Assembly: GCA_963931865.1 (NCBI GenBank)
Contig: OZ007506.1
Location: 124,001 to 188,000, forward strand
DNA length: 64,000 nt
Direction: 5' to 3'
Source of the DNA: Axinella damicornis
Taxonomy: Eukaryota; Porifera; Demospongiae; Axinellida; Axinellidae
Part shown: positions 1 to 11,188 of the stretch, piece by piece
Position numbering within the stretch: the first letter of the stretch is position 1
Layout of the letters: every line of letters begins with the position of its first letter
Made by a program: the position numbers and the translations under genes
The notes under the pieces: generated by a model
Told to the model about the DNA's origin: nothing
What the model saw: only the letters and a program-made list of their open reading frames with translations
The model's database searches: none

Positions 1-748
1 ACGGTGCATGGAATTGGTGTTTTCATACCCATTTTATGATCTACCCTGGCAGAATTTCATCATCTGCATTGAGATGCTGGTGGCAGCCCTTGCTCATTAC
101 TTTATCTTCTCACACAAGCCGTATGTGGACCGGGCAGCCGCGCAGGTACCCTGTGTGACCTCCTGCCTCCGCATGTTGGACATCAGGGACATCTACGGTG
201 ATGTGAAGGAACACTTTGTGGACCCCATCCCACGGCCAAAGATTCCAATGCTCCGCTTGAAGAGGAGAAAACAGACGGAAGTGGGAGAGAGGGAGGAGGG
301 AGAGGAGGAGGAGGTGGAAGTTACAGAGAGAGAATCTGAGTTGGTCCCACTGTTGAATGGGGAGCAGCAGCAGCAGGCTGGGGACAACAGCTTCAGCCTG
401 ATGAGCTATGGAGAGCTGGGAAATGGCACCAGAAACAGAAAAACAAGATATAGTAGTAGAAGTAGCTCATCTGTGAACATGTACGTTGGTACGGACAGTG
501 GAGACATGGTTGATAGATCTCGAGATGCTAACGATGGAGGTGGCAGTGATTCGTGTGAGAGTGTAGGTGTTGATGACACAGGCGGTACAAGTACCAGTGA
601 CAGCGAAATTGGCAAGCACGGAACTGATTGTAGCGGGCATGAAATTGTGGTCGAGACAAGTGGCAGAGACCGAGTCACAAGCCCAGTTGGAATGGTGCCC
701 TGCCCTGAGGGGAGCTGTGTAGGGAAGGATGGCTGGAAAGACGTGTAG
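1..748 (+). CDS. TMEM184-family membrane protein, 3' terminal exon (partial)
   Basis: The open frame enters from the left edge and stops with TAG at 746-748, so this is the last exon of a gene that begins outside the window. The first residues (NFIICIEMLVAALAHY, then FSHKPYV) match the last membrane segment of the TMEM184/organic solute transporter alpha family, whose C-terminal helix carries ICIEM and is followed by FSYKPY. After about residue 70 comes MLDIRDIYGDVKEHF, also typical of TMEM184. The remaining roughly 160 residues are a cytoplasmic low-complexity tail with an acidic Glu run (GEREEGEEEE), a short Gln run and many Ser/Asp/Gly residues. Family members are seven-helix proteins of vesicle and plasma membranes with poorly defined roles. 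I cannot tell TMEM184A, B and C apart. The ATG at 8 is internal, not a start. Confidence 0.8.
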   Translation, partial: RCMELVFSYPFYDLPWQNFIICIEMLVAALAHYFIFSHKPYVDRAAAQVPCVTSCLRMLDIRDIYGDVKEHFVDPIPRPKIPMLRLKRRKQTEVGEREEGEEEEVEVTERESELVPLLNGEQQQQAGDNSFSLMSYGELGNGTRNRKTRYSSRSSSSVNMYVGTDSGDMVDRSRDANDGGGSDSCESVGVDDTGGTSTSDSEIGKHGTDCSGHEIVVETSGRDRVTSPVGMVPCPEGSCVGKDGWKDV

Positions 749-1064
749 GCAATGTGTGTGTGTGTGTGTGTCATGTTCTCTTATATTATTCTCTGCTCAT
801 TCTCATGATTTTCAGTGATTTTTGTTTGTTATTGGTCCGGCAGGAAGTACAGCGGTGGGTTACATGGGCCACTGCTGAATGCGCATGCGTGTCTGGTAGT
901 ATTGTTAGTCTCGATCGTTTCCATGTCCGAGACGGCTAGCCTGGGAACGAGGCTAGTGCATTGTACTTCTACCGGATCCGCGGACCCATCTCGCCGTTAC
1001 ATGTACTTACGTATGCGGTACAGAAATACAGGTATACGGAGCTGAGTCGCTGTCGACTCGCACC
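749..1064. other. Intergenic region upstream of COPS9
   Basis: No coding exon is seen between the TMEM184 stop and the COPS9 start. The stretch holds a short TG run right after the stop, an NRF-1-like motif at 880-890 and, at about 906-955, an inverted-repeat fragment that ends in the terminal sequence of the dispersed GCCTGGGAACGAGGCTA family. It probably includes the TMEM184 3' UTR and the COPS9 promoter. Confidence 0.5.
880..890 (+). promoter_or_regulatory. NRF-1-like palindrome TGCGCATGCGT
   Basis: TGCGCATGCGT is one base from the consensus TGCGCATGCGC of the NRF-1/alpha-Pal site and lies 175 bp upstream of the COPS9 start codon. A second copy is at 17141-17151, again shortly upstream of a start codon. 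Assignment rests on motif match and position only. Confidence 0.35.
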
Positions 1065-2537
1065 ATGTCGACGCATCGTATCGGTCGGTTCTCTCATCCC
1101 GCCGCGCAGCCGGAGGATTTCCCGCCGGAGGCACAGTGGATGGATTACGATTCCCTTGAGGAGGTACAGTTACTAGACTCGGGTGTGGTAAAAGCTTGAT
1201 TTGGATTTCTCTTCCATCCGCCCCTCAGCCTGGAGGGACGTCCATAGCCACAGATCTGGCGCAGAACGAGAGAGCAGTGCACCTAGACTTCTTCAATGGT
1301 GAGTGGTGCTTGACTGAGACCACAAAGACCATGATCTTGAAGCCACTTGATATATCAAGGGGGTGATACTAGTACTCCCATAGACACCGTAGTCACAGCT
1401 GTGACAGGGGTCAAGAAATCTTGACCGTCATTCTTGCTACTTGACCACATCATAAAAAGGCTCTTGACCGTGTTTGACTGCACTATATTTCACCCATTGA
1501 CTGTTTGACCGCACATGCACTTCGCCCTTGATCTGATAATGTATGGAAGAATGCGTATACTAGGATTCCACCCCTTCCTTATAGTGACGTGCGACCTTCG
1601 TACTTTAATTTATTTACTGAACCTTGAACTCCGCGAAGAATGTTCAAGAACATGGGGCTGGAATCCAGCTGGGTCTGCAAGCGGATGCGGGGAGCAGCAG
1701 TCGAAGCGGACGCGTAGCAGCCGAAGCGGACGCGATTGGGAGCAGCAGCTGAAGCGGACGCAAGCGGCGAGCATGCAGCAGCAGCTGAAGCGGGCGCAAT
1801 CGGGGAGCAGCAGCTGGAAGCGGACGCAAACGGGAAGCAGCTGAAGCGGACGCAATCGGGGGGTATGCGCAAGTGGACGCAATCAGGGAGCAGCAGCTCT
1901 GCACAGAGAGCTGTCCAGCGCCGGATTACTCACAGTAGGCGAACGAAGGGGAAGTAGCTGAGCGAGCGAAGCTACTTGTATAGATTACCCTGGTGTATCT
2001 CTTGGACTAGATTACATTCTTGATGTAGCCTCATTCCCAGGCCCCACCCAGCTTTTCGTCGCTTGCAGTATGTGTTCTTTCGTACAACCTAAAGCGGGCA
2101 CTGGCCTGGGAACGAGGCTACTCTTGATGCTTAATGACTGTACTCCATCCTTAGTACAGAGGGCCAAGGTGTACAGCCACAACCGTACCTGAACTAGTCT
2201 AGCTTGCTAGCCCCTCTGTCTGGCTGGGTGGGAGGGGGGCTTGCAGCTGCTAGCCCCTCTGTCTGGCTGGGTGGAGGGGGCCGCTTGCAGCTAGACTATA
2301 TATGCATTATATGCCTGATGTGTAGCTAGCCTCGTTCCTAGGCCATCTCCCGCTTCACTTTTAGTCGCATACGTGACCACTGAACCACATGCGACTAAAA
2401 GCGAAGCAGGGGAGATGGCCTGGGAACGAGGCTAATGTGTAGCCTAGCCCAGCCTAAGATGGAGGGCTACATTCACCATGATATTTCTTCCTTTTGCAGA
2501 TTTTGATGACATCTTTAATGATGAAAATCTTGATTAG
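1065..2537 (+). CDS. COPS9: COP9 signalosome subunit 9 (CSNAP/Myeov2), 68 aa, three exons
   Basis: Exons are 1065-1163, 1229-1298 and 2500-2537 (TAG), with donors GTACAG and GTGAGT and acceptors CTCAG and TTGCAG. Phases are 0 and 1 and join cleanly to 68 residues. The core GGTSIATDLAQNERAVHLDF followed by FNDFDDIFND is a clear match to human COPS9, a 57-residue acidic protein that is the ninth, smallest subunit of the COP9 signalosome, which removes NEDD8 from cullins. The C-terminal Phe/Asp-rich tail (DFFNDFDDIF) is the part known to dock into the complex. The N terminus, MSTHRIGRFSHPAAQPED, is longer than in vertebrates. The start at 1065 (context CACCATG) is the first ATG in frame. No single exon is long enough to stand out as an open frame. 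Intron 2 (1.2 kb) is filled with repeats and two foldback elements. Confidence 0.9.
1686..1895 (+). repeat. Degenerate minisatellite in COPS9 intron 2
   Basis: Irregular tandem copies built around GAAGCGGACGCAATCGGG and GAGCAGCAGCT fill this stretch. The unit length varies, and the open frames across it in several registers come from the periodicity and not from a gene. Confidence 0.75.
2026..2120. mobile_element. Short foldback MITE, TAGCCTCGTTCCCAGGC family
   Basis: The left end TAGCCTCATTCCCAGGCC is the inverse of the right end GGCCTGGGAACGAGGCTA, enclosing about 60 bp (CCACCCAGCTTTTCGTCGC and related). The same interior occurs at 21710-21793, so this is a dispersed family. It lies in COPS9 intron 2. 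Confidence 0.7.
2199..2292 (+). repeat. Direct duplication of a segment of about 46 bp
   Basis: Two adjacent near-identical copies of GCTAGCCCCTCTGTCTGGCT plus a G-rich tail and CTTGCAGCTA lie in COPS9 intron 2. Confidence 0.7.
2327..2434. mobile_element. Palindromic MITE, TAGCCTCGTTCCCAGGC family
   Basis: TAGCCTCGTTCCTAGGCCAT at the left is inverted at the right as GGCCTGGGAACGAGGCTA. The inner parts are also inverted: CTTTTAGTCGCAT against GCGACTAAAAGCG. Almost the whole 108 bp can fold into one hairpin. Confidence 0.75.
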
Positions 2538-2742
2538 AGTATACACGACCAATAAGTCACACAGAACAGCAACGTCAATGATACAATTGGAAGATGCAGC
2601 AAATATTCTAATGTGGTGTATGAAGCTCCTGATTGTTGAAAGCTACTATAGCCATGGTGCAGTGCAATCAACGTGCCATATATACACACATACACTTACA
2701 GCTTATTAGAGAGAGAGTTGAATGACTATTATAGGGTTGTTG
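2538..2742. other. Convergent intergenic gap between COPS9 and ABCB gene A
   Basis: Some 205 bp separate the COPS9 stop from the stop of the oppositely oriented transporter gene. No exon or other element was recognised, so the two 3' UTRs probably share or overlap this space. Confidence 0.5.
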
Positions 2743-5700
2743 TCACTGTTGGTCCAGGTTTGCAATCTTGAGGCGTTCTGGTGATTTAGGTTGCACATGC
2801 TGGAGCCTGTTCAGCTGGTAGTAGATCCCCTTCTGGGCCAGCAGCTCGGAGTGTGTCCCTGACTCGACCACCCTGCCCCTTTTGATCACTGCGATGCAGT
2901 CAGCACCGTAGATGGTGGAGAGGCGGTGGGCAATGACAATGCTGGTACGGCCCTCCCTGGCCCTGTCCAGTGCCTCCTGCACAATCTTCTCACTCTCTGT
3001 GTCCAGTGCGGAGGTGGCCTCATCAAGGAGCAACACCTTTGGATCCCTCACCAGGGCCCGAGCAATGGCCACACGCTGCTTCTGCCCCCCACTCAGCTGG
3101 GTGCCCTTCCCACCAACATTGGTGTTGTAGCCCTGCATGAGGTAGAGCGTGAGATCAGCACATGGCAAACAGTCAACAGTTACTATAGCGACTAACTAGG
3201 AAGTGGATGCAGAAGCAGCATACTATGGATAGGCCATTTGATCCCTCAGATAAATGCCATGGCAACAGCTCTTGTATCCATTTGCTACAGGGTGGCTGTA
3301 GATGGATGTTTCTGTGCAGGTTCATACTGGCACAGAATCTAACCATGGCCCTACTTCCTGCCGGACCAATAACCATGCACTTTGTTTAAATTATTTCCAT
3401 TGCCATTTTATTAAACAATTATTACACAGCAGGTAATGTGAACACCTGGTGGTTCTCACCCTGTGAGCTACTGGAGGCTGCAACCTATTTCTGCATGCCC
3501 TGCTACTCACCTGTGGCAGGGACTCGATGAAGTTATGGATGTTAGCAGCCTTGGCAGCCTCAATCACCTCCTCGTCCGACACCTCTCTGAAGAGTGCTCC
3601 GTAGCGGATGTTCTCCGCAATACTGGCATCAAACAGCACTGGCTCCTGAGAGACGACACCAATCTGTGAGCGCAGCCAGTGAAGGTTGAGGTCACGCAGG
3701 TCAGAGCCATCCAGGGCGAGGCTCCCAGCATCAGGATCATAGAACCGCTCAATGAGGGAGACCACTGTACTCTTGCCACTGCCACTAGTGCCCACCAGAG
3801 CCAAGGTCTGACCTGGTTTCACACTGGCATTCATTCCTCGCAGCACCTTCACATCAGGACGAGCCGGGTAGGCAAAAATGACATCCTGTACCCTGATTGC
3901 CCCACTCAAAGATTGTTGAGGCTAAATGAGGAAGGAGAGGAGAGGGGAGGGAAGGAAGGGAGGTAGGGGAGGAGAGGGGAGGGAGGGAAGGAAGGGAGGT
4001 AGGGGAGGAGAGGGGAGGGAGGGAAGGAAGGAGAGGGGAGGGAGGGAAGGAAGGGAGGTAGGGGAGGAGCAATTATCAATGTTGGAAAGGTTCTATGAGC
4101 TGGCCAGGATAAGTTTCGATACTTTTGGCGATTGCTGCAAGCACTCACAATTTTGTATCCTTCCTCGGAGAAGATGTCAATGAATGTTGGTTTGCTGTCT
4201 AGCAGATAAAACACCTTCTGTGCAGCAAGCTTAGCCTTGGCATAGTCTGGTGCAAAAGAACTTGCAGCACCGATCGCCAGCCCCCCGAATATCAGGGCTG
4301 CAAATACTCTGTACACATTCTGGAACTCTGTGTGCAGGAGGTGGTCGTTGTCGAGGGTTACCTGGAAGGCCCCAAACCGGAAGGCAATGATGTAACCGAA
4401 GAAGATCATCGACTGTGAGACACCATACGTAATACCCGACACTGCCACCAGTGCAAGGTTTTGCCTGAGAGGAAGGAAGAGGATGACACTGCACAGTGTG
4501 TGTGTGCATTCACTACAATGTTCACCTGTATGGCTTCTCCACCTCAGTCTTGAAACGATTGTAGAACCTTTCCTCTGCTCCGAGTGCAACCACAGTGTCG
4601 ATGACTTCGATGCTCTCCACAGCTATTTCCCTGGCAGTCTGCAGGGCAGTGTACTGGCCTTGATTGGCCCCAGTAGTGAGCTGAACATGAAGGGCAGCAC
4701 TGATGACAATCACCGGCATGATCCCCAGCACGACAAAGGTGAGTATCCAAGAGTAGACAAAGCCGACCACCACAGCAAGCACCAGCCCCACCCCCATCTC
4801 CAGCAGGGTGCCCACACGCACTCCCGATGCCTGAGAGAAAGACAGCATACTGAGGTACAACAAGATAGCATCATTGTACCAGCCATCAACATGTACATCA
4901 GAATTGATGAGGTAATTAGTGAGGGGCTCACTCACTCACCCCCTGGACTTGTCCTGCGTCGCTGGACAGCCTGCCAGTGAGCGCACTCGTGGAGTTCTTT
5001 TCCTCATCATGCCATGCAATCTCCTGCCGCAGCATCGCCCTGAACAACCGTGAGCGCAACCGTGAGGTGAGGTACTCCCCAGAAATGCTGAAACAGACAT
5101 TCTAGAGAAAGGAGACGCAGTACATGTACAGACTCACTTCACCCCCCACGTGCAGCACATCCTATACACAACACAACACAGGTTGTCAGTCATCAGTAAG
5201 GCAACACAGAATAAGAGATGATGGTACACAGTATGCTTTGAAATGTCCAGCATCAGCTACAAACTTCACTTGCTCGCACACCTAACAAGAGCAGACCTTG
5301 ATGAACAGTCCAATGGCTGCAGCTGTTCCCAGTACAAGGAAGAGCCCTGCCCAGAGATGGGTGGCCTCCAGCACCTTGCCTGCAGGCTGAGAGAATACCT
5401 CCAGCACTTCACCAAATATAACAGCAAAGGCCGGGAATGTGGCCCCGTTCACCACAGCCCCTAGCACCCCCAGTGCCATCAGCCACCACTCCCGCCCATT
5501 GACCCGCAGGATCTGCAGCAGGGAGACATCAGGAAGCTCCTCCTCTTCCTCCTCTTCCTCCCTCTGGGGTGTCTCCTGGGCAACAACAAGACAACATGTG
5601 ATTGAGAGGAAAAGAGCTTCAACAGATGCATGTATACAAGGTGTCCAAATGGCACTTCAACCAACTTACCTTCGGAGGGGCTGTGTAGCGGCGATGGCTG

Positions 5701-8700
5701 ACACTGACTGATCTCTCTGTATCTACATCATTCACGGGCTCATCCGGTTTGACTTTGGAGAAAGTCCGTCTGACCCTCGATCCCACCGCCCTCAAGGACT
5801 GTGCCCTACTGCGCTCCGTGGCCTGTGACCACACCCTTGTACGCTGGGCACAGGTCCCTCCCCTGCTGCTCCTGGTACACCTCACACTCTTGGTACGGCG
5901 AACCCACGCCTGCTCAAAGTGAGGACCTTCTGGAGGAGGAACGACGTCTCCGAGGGATGACTGGACGATACGTGTGAAAGGAAAGGGGAGTATGTGATGT
6001 GTGCCTGGCTGTGGGCAAGAGTGACACCTCAGAGACAGTTCCTACCTGAGAACTGACCAGGTCGTAGTACAGCCCTTTGCTGGCCATCAGCTCTGCATGG
6101 GTACCCATCTCCACCACCCGGCCATCCTCAATAGACGCAATCACATCAGCGGTTTGGATCGTAGAGAGGCGGTGAGCAATGATGATAGTTGTACGCCCTT
6201 CTCTGGCACGGTCAATACAATTCTGCACAATCGACTCACTCTGACTGTCCAGGGCAGACGTGGCCTCATCCAGCAGGAGGATTTTGGGATCCCTCACAAG
6301 TGCTCGGGCGATTGCAACCCGCTGTTTCTGTCCCCCACTCAGCTGGGTACCCCTCTCCCCCACCAAGGTGTTGTAGCCGTTGGGAAGTTCAGAGATGAAG
6401 TCGTGGGCATTGGCATTCCGTGCGGCTGCCTCAATCTCCTCCATCGTGGCCCCCTCCTTCCCGTAGCGGATGTTCTCGGCAATGGTGGTGTCAAACAGCA
6501 CAGGCTCCTGGCTCACCAGACCAATGTTCCCACGAAGCCACTTCAGGTTGAGTGCTCGAACGTCCTTCCCTCCAACCAGGATCTGGGAGTGGGAGAAGGG
6601 ATGAGAGGAGGGTGAGTGGTGCCGGGGGAGGAGGAGGGGATGTACCTACCTCTCCTTCGTTCACATCATAGAACCTCTGCAGCAGTTGGACCACGGTACT
6701 CTTGCCACACCCACTGGGACCCACCAGGGCCACCGTCTGGCCCATACTGACACTGAAGTTCATTCCATTCAAAACCTATGAAATAGTGAGCAGTGGATTA
6801 GAGTGAAGAAAATAATTCAGCAGCCTGACCTGTATGAGTGTTACTGTGATCATCCTTACAACACTGATGGGAAATCTAACCTATTATTTATCTACCTAGC
6901 TAGCTAGCTATTTATCTATCAGGATTCTACAAATCTATCCATCTATCAGGATTTTGCATTCATAGGCAGAGATGGTGGCTGTTCAGAACTTCCTATGTAG
7001 GCCATAATCCTATAGTTGATCAGAAACTGGATTGTGAGAAGGCGTGGGACAAGGATAGCATGCACAACACCATGCACACAGCTACTGGAGTAGTTGTACC
7101 TTCACATCAGGTCTGGTAGGGTAGCTGAAGCAGACGTTGTTGAACTGAATGGTGCTGTCAGACTTCTCAGGGACAAGGCCTTCATCAGAGGAGGCATCGA
7201 TGGTGGGTTGCTGCACGGGGTGGGTGGGGGGGGGGGGGGGGGGGGGGGGGGGGGAGGGGAGAGAGTGGGTTGACGGGGGCAGGACCAAGGGGGAGTGACC
7301 ATGTGATGCTCACTGTGTCAATAATGTCATACAGTACACCTGCCGCTCCCTGAGCAGTGGCCAAGCGTTCCAAGTTGGGACCGGACTGCCCCACATAGAA
7401 GGCCCCAACCAGAATGGCAAAGAACACCTGCACATGTGAGAAAGTATAAACAATATCATATACTAAGGATTGAGGCTCCAAGATTTCAGTCAAATGATAT
7501 TGCTGCAAAGCTCACAGTGATCACATCCCCGGTCTGAGCCAACTGCTCAGAGACCAGATAGGCACCAAACCTGAAGGTAAGGGGGGAGGGGCAGGGAGGG
7601 GAGGGGGAGGGGGAGGGGCAGGGAGGGGAGGGGGAGGGGCAGGGAGGGGATTCAAAGCAAATACCACAACATTTTTCAGAAAGTGTAATAACCCCCCCCC
7701 CCCCCCCCCCCCCCATCCATAGAGTTAACTTCCCAGCAGTCAGCATAGTCCTGGATTCTCCCGTGGATAATATTTCTTTCCTGACGAAAGAGTACTGCAA
7801 GCAACGAAAGAGTACTGCAAGCAACGAAAAGCTGGGCGAGGTGGGTGGGGAGCTACAGTATAACATCTGCTAGCGTGTTCCTGGGAATGGGCTGGTGACA
7901 GCACGACAGCTGTGCTGTGCCATACAGCCACTGAAGCAAGTGGCCACTCACCAAAATGATATGCAGTAGAACACAAAGATCATGAAGAAGACGAGTCCTA
8001 TACTGGTGCCAACTGCCACGCCCTTCTTTGAACCAGTCCTCTTGGCAGATGCCAGGTGGCTGTCATAGCTGTATTTGAGGGAGGGAGCGAGGGAGGGAGG
8101 GAGGGAGGGAGGGAGGGAGGGAGGGAGGAGTGGGCGAAACACATAAAATATGTAGATTGCAGTGTTCCTTGCTGCCTAAATTAATTGAAGGGACAGCCAC
8201 AGCACGGCCACAGCAAGGCCACAGCACGGCCACAGCAAGGCCGACAGTTGATCATAAAGCTGCTACTGGCGAGAGCTCTGTGGAGGCAGCATCACCATAG
8301 CCCAGAACATCTTGTGTTAAGTGATAGCCCTGAACACCTGGTGGAATGGGGCAAATGAATTCATTCCATACCACAGTCATTCCCAACCCCCACCTCTGGC
8401 TAATCCCTGGCACTGAGCACAGTCAGAGGGGAAGACCAGGGAGGAGGAGGAGACGGCTCACCGCTGAGTCTCTCTGCGTTCTCCCCCAAAGGCAGCCACC
8501 GTTCGGATGGAAGAAAGGACCTCCTCTGCAATCGCTGCTGCAGAGGCGTACTCCTTCTGCTCTCTGACAGCAAACACAGATGTTGCCTGAAGCAAACAAG
8601 GTTAGCAACAGACCTGACCTGGCAACCACCTTGGTTGTTTGTGCTAGCTCTCCCCAAACATGCCAAACCACATCTTTAAAGTTATGTCATAACCAAGGGA

Positions 8701-9783
8701 GAGGCCCCAAACTCCAATTCAGAATCCCTCCCTTCCAGCCCTAGCTCTCCATCTCCCTAACATTCCCTCCCCTCTCACCTTCGCAAAGACGGCAGCAACG
8801 ACGGCGAGGATGGGGGTGACGCCCAGCAGAACGAGGGCCAGTCTCCAGTCGCGCAAGAAGCCCACAACGTAAGCAGCAAGGAACGTGGTCACCCACTGGA
8901 TCAAGATGGCCAAATTGTCCCCAATTGCAGCATGGATCTTTTCGATATCTCTACAGCATGTGAGGGGGGGGGGGGGGGGGAGGATGGAGAGAGGAGGGAG
9001 GGGGGTATGGCTTAGAATATGTGTATGTGGGAGTGTACATATGTGTGTGGGTGTGGGGTGCCGGTGGGGTGGGGTGGGGTGAAGAAGCTTACTCGGACAA
9101 TCTGCTGGTGAGCTCCCCGCCGGGGTTGGTATCAAACCATCCAATCTCCTGTCGCAGGATTGACCGGTAGAACAGCAGCCTGATCTTGTGCACCTGTCGC
9201 TCTGCAGCCATCTGGAAGAGTGAGTACTGGATGAACGCAGCGAGCAAAGCACCCCCCGCAATGCCCAGGAAGATGAAGACCAGGCGATTTATTTCTGCAA
9301 TGAAGGAGTCGTCATCCAGACAGCTAGTGTCATTGCTGATGTACTGATGCAACGCTTCTTCCAGAGTGAAATTTGTCCCGAATGTGTACGTTGCACCGCA
9401 GTCGACCACCCCACCCGTGATGTTCCTGAAGTCGAGTGGTGTTTGGAGGCTCACAAGGTCACCGGAGGCCTCGTGATTCACAAAAGCATTTGTTATATCC
9501 CCAAATATTACCATGGCAAAAGGGAAAGCAGCACCATGGATGATTGCCGCTAACGTTCCCAGCAGTAGCAGCAGGATGTCAAGAGCCGTTGCATAGCGAA
9601 ACTAAGGGAGGGAGGGAGGGAGGGAGGGAGGGAGGGAGGGAGGGAGGGAGGGAGGGGAGGGAGGGAGGGGATTTAGCATCATACAACTATGCTAATATTC
9701 ACATGCCACATACCAGTTTAACAGTATTAACAGGTTTGGTTTCTGGCGGCTGTTTCTCATTGCTCTCATCCTTCCTTGGTGTC
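2743..9783 (-). CDS. ABC transporter subfamily B, full P-glycoprotein-type (gene A), N terminus missing
   Basis: Seventeen exons read in phase on the minus strand: 9783-9714, 9601-9093, 8950-8779, 8586-8462, 8068-7952, 7570-7516, 7427-7314, 7210-7100, 6775-6650, 6582-6046, 5960-5670, 5575-5297, 5101-4940, 4830-4526, 4464-4149, 3921-3511 and 3132-2743 (TGA). They encode about 1362 residues in the order TMD1-NBD1-linker-TMD2-NBD2. NBD1 has Walker [11 protein letters not shown]-loop VSQEPVLFD, signature LSGGQKQR, Walker [13 protein letters not shown] and switch His IAHRLST. NBD2 has [17 protein letters not shown] and [12 protein letters not shown]. The first extracellular loop carries several N-glycosylation sequons. 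The linker (5960-5670) is rich in Arg and Ser. Such proteins pump lipophilic compounds across the plasma membrane using ATP. The exon with the start codon was not found and may lie in the 10646 gap. The intron at 5296 has the weak donor GTCTGC. Confidence 0.9.
3922..4075 (-). repeat. CCCTCC-type polypyrimidine repeat abutting an acceptor (ABCB gene A)
   Basis: On the coding strand this is a run of CCCTCC/TTCC units directly 5' of the acceptor of the NBD2 Walker A exon (3921). It looks like an expanded polypyrimidine tract. Similar ones sit at 7571-7645, 8071-8130 and 9602-9670, each against an acceptor of the same gene. Confidence 0.7.
7226..7258 (-). repeat. Poly-C (coding strand) homopolymer near an acceptor
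   Basis: An uninterrupted G run on the plus strand lies just 5' of the acceptor of exon 7210-7100. Other long C or G runs are at about 7687-7714, 11011-11034, 14582-14623, 43350-43384, 44018-44058, 45577-45608, 49924-49956 and 55645-55675. Lengths of such runs are unreliable in assemblies. Confidence 0.8.
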
Positions 9784-11188
9784 CTGAGAACATAAAGATG
9801 GGTCTGTGTTTCAAGATAACCCTAAGGTTGTACGCAAGACGCAGGTGTTTCACTAGAGGCTAGTTTAGTATAGAAGCCATCAATGGCCATCCTGATAGCA
9901 GCTATAGGGCTGTGAGTAAGCATAATGGAGAGCAATAGATACACAATATGTATTCATAGTCCTGATTCTGTATTGTCCCAGCTGCTCATGAAGCAGCAAT
10001 CATCTAGAATGGGACATGCCTGAGATTCCCTCTTTTACCAGAGGTGGAGTTACTGTAGGGTGCTAAATTCCACAAGAAATTTTTGGGCCTTTTAGAATGT
10101 AATAAATAAAGACTCAGCCCCATTCACTGATCCAAGCTGGTTTCCGTGGGAAGTCTCATTCGCAGGCACCTGGTAACCGAGCGCCTGGGAAATAAGGTTA
10201 CCATGGGAAAGTGTAATTAGATACGAAACCCATGACACCACCAGACAATTAGGCGGCTGTTAGCAGCATGCACAAGACTGCAATCACAACAAACCATTAT
10301 GACACAGCACACCATGCCAGAGAGTACTCAAAACTGCTGTGAGGAGCCAATCCAGCGATGCACTCGCAACAATGATTACACACAACGCACAGCAATAAAA
10401 TGACATACAAGCATGGCCAAACTGGCCAGTCAGTGGCCTGACCAGTTTTGTAATGGTTCAAAGTTTATTTGAATAACCGCATACGACTTCCACTACTTTT
10501 TCTGCAACTGCCCAGGACTTCAGCAGCCAGCTACTCATGCTGTGTGGAACAACAGAATGACATGGAAATGGCTGGGACCTCTCATTTCACCTTGTTACAG
10601 TCCCTGAAAATGACGCACAAGCTACGTTCATGCAATGAGCAGAATNNNNNNNNNNNNNNNNNNNNNNNNNNNNNNNNNNNNNNNNNNNNNNNNNNNNNNN
10701 NNNNNNNNNNNNNNNNNNNNNNNNNNNNNNNNNNNNNNNNNNNNNNNNNNNNNNNNNNNNNNNNNNNNNNNNNNNNNNNNNNNNNNNNNNNNNNNNNNNN
10801 NNNNNNNNNNNNNNNNNNNNNNNNNNNNNNNNNNNNNNNNNNNNNTCTGGGAGATTACTGTCAAGGTTGATTAGCCTGATTAGGCTGCTCACTCATCTCC
10901 GACAGAATACTACCTCAGTGAAAAGGTCAGCATGCTGGACACTGGGGACAAGTTGGCGTGAAACGTATTATTACAATCGCCCTCCCCCCCGGTGTGGCTA
11001 CCCTCTGTCCCCCCCCCCCCCCCCCCCCCCCCCCCCGTGTGGCTACCCTCTGTCTACCAGTTGCCACCTCACATAACCAGACCCAATCCTCCCCTCTCCA
11101 TATTTGAAAGCAATCAAAAGCCTGGAAACAAAGCCAACTCTGGTTCTGAATCCCTCCAAGTTTGACATTTGACCTTATTGCAGCTCAC
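9784..11188. other. Region between the two ABCB genes, with assembly gap
   Basis: No exon of either transporter could be recognised here. It should contain the 5' end of gene A and the last three or so exons of gene B (rest of TMD2 and all of NBD2). Only about 1.2 kb of known sequence is present around 200 N, so that material is either inside the gap or absent. A long C run at 11011-11034 lies next to a duplicated GTGTGGCTACCCTCTGTC. Confidence 0.6.
10646..10845. other. Assembly gap, exactly 200 N
   Basis: All bases are N. The round length, identical to the second gap at 57286, suggests a placeholder of unknown true size. Confidence 0.95.

Noticed and set aside
1515..1957. Several open frames rich in Gln/Lys/Arg or Ala/Ser/Cys
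   Set aside because: Frames across a degenerate minisatellite in COPS9 intron 2.
5133..5163. Possible extra mini-exon in ABCB gene A (DVLHVGGE)
   Set aside because: It has an AG before and GTGAGT after and would keep the frame, but gene B and the family join the flanking exons directly, so it is likely intronic.
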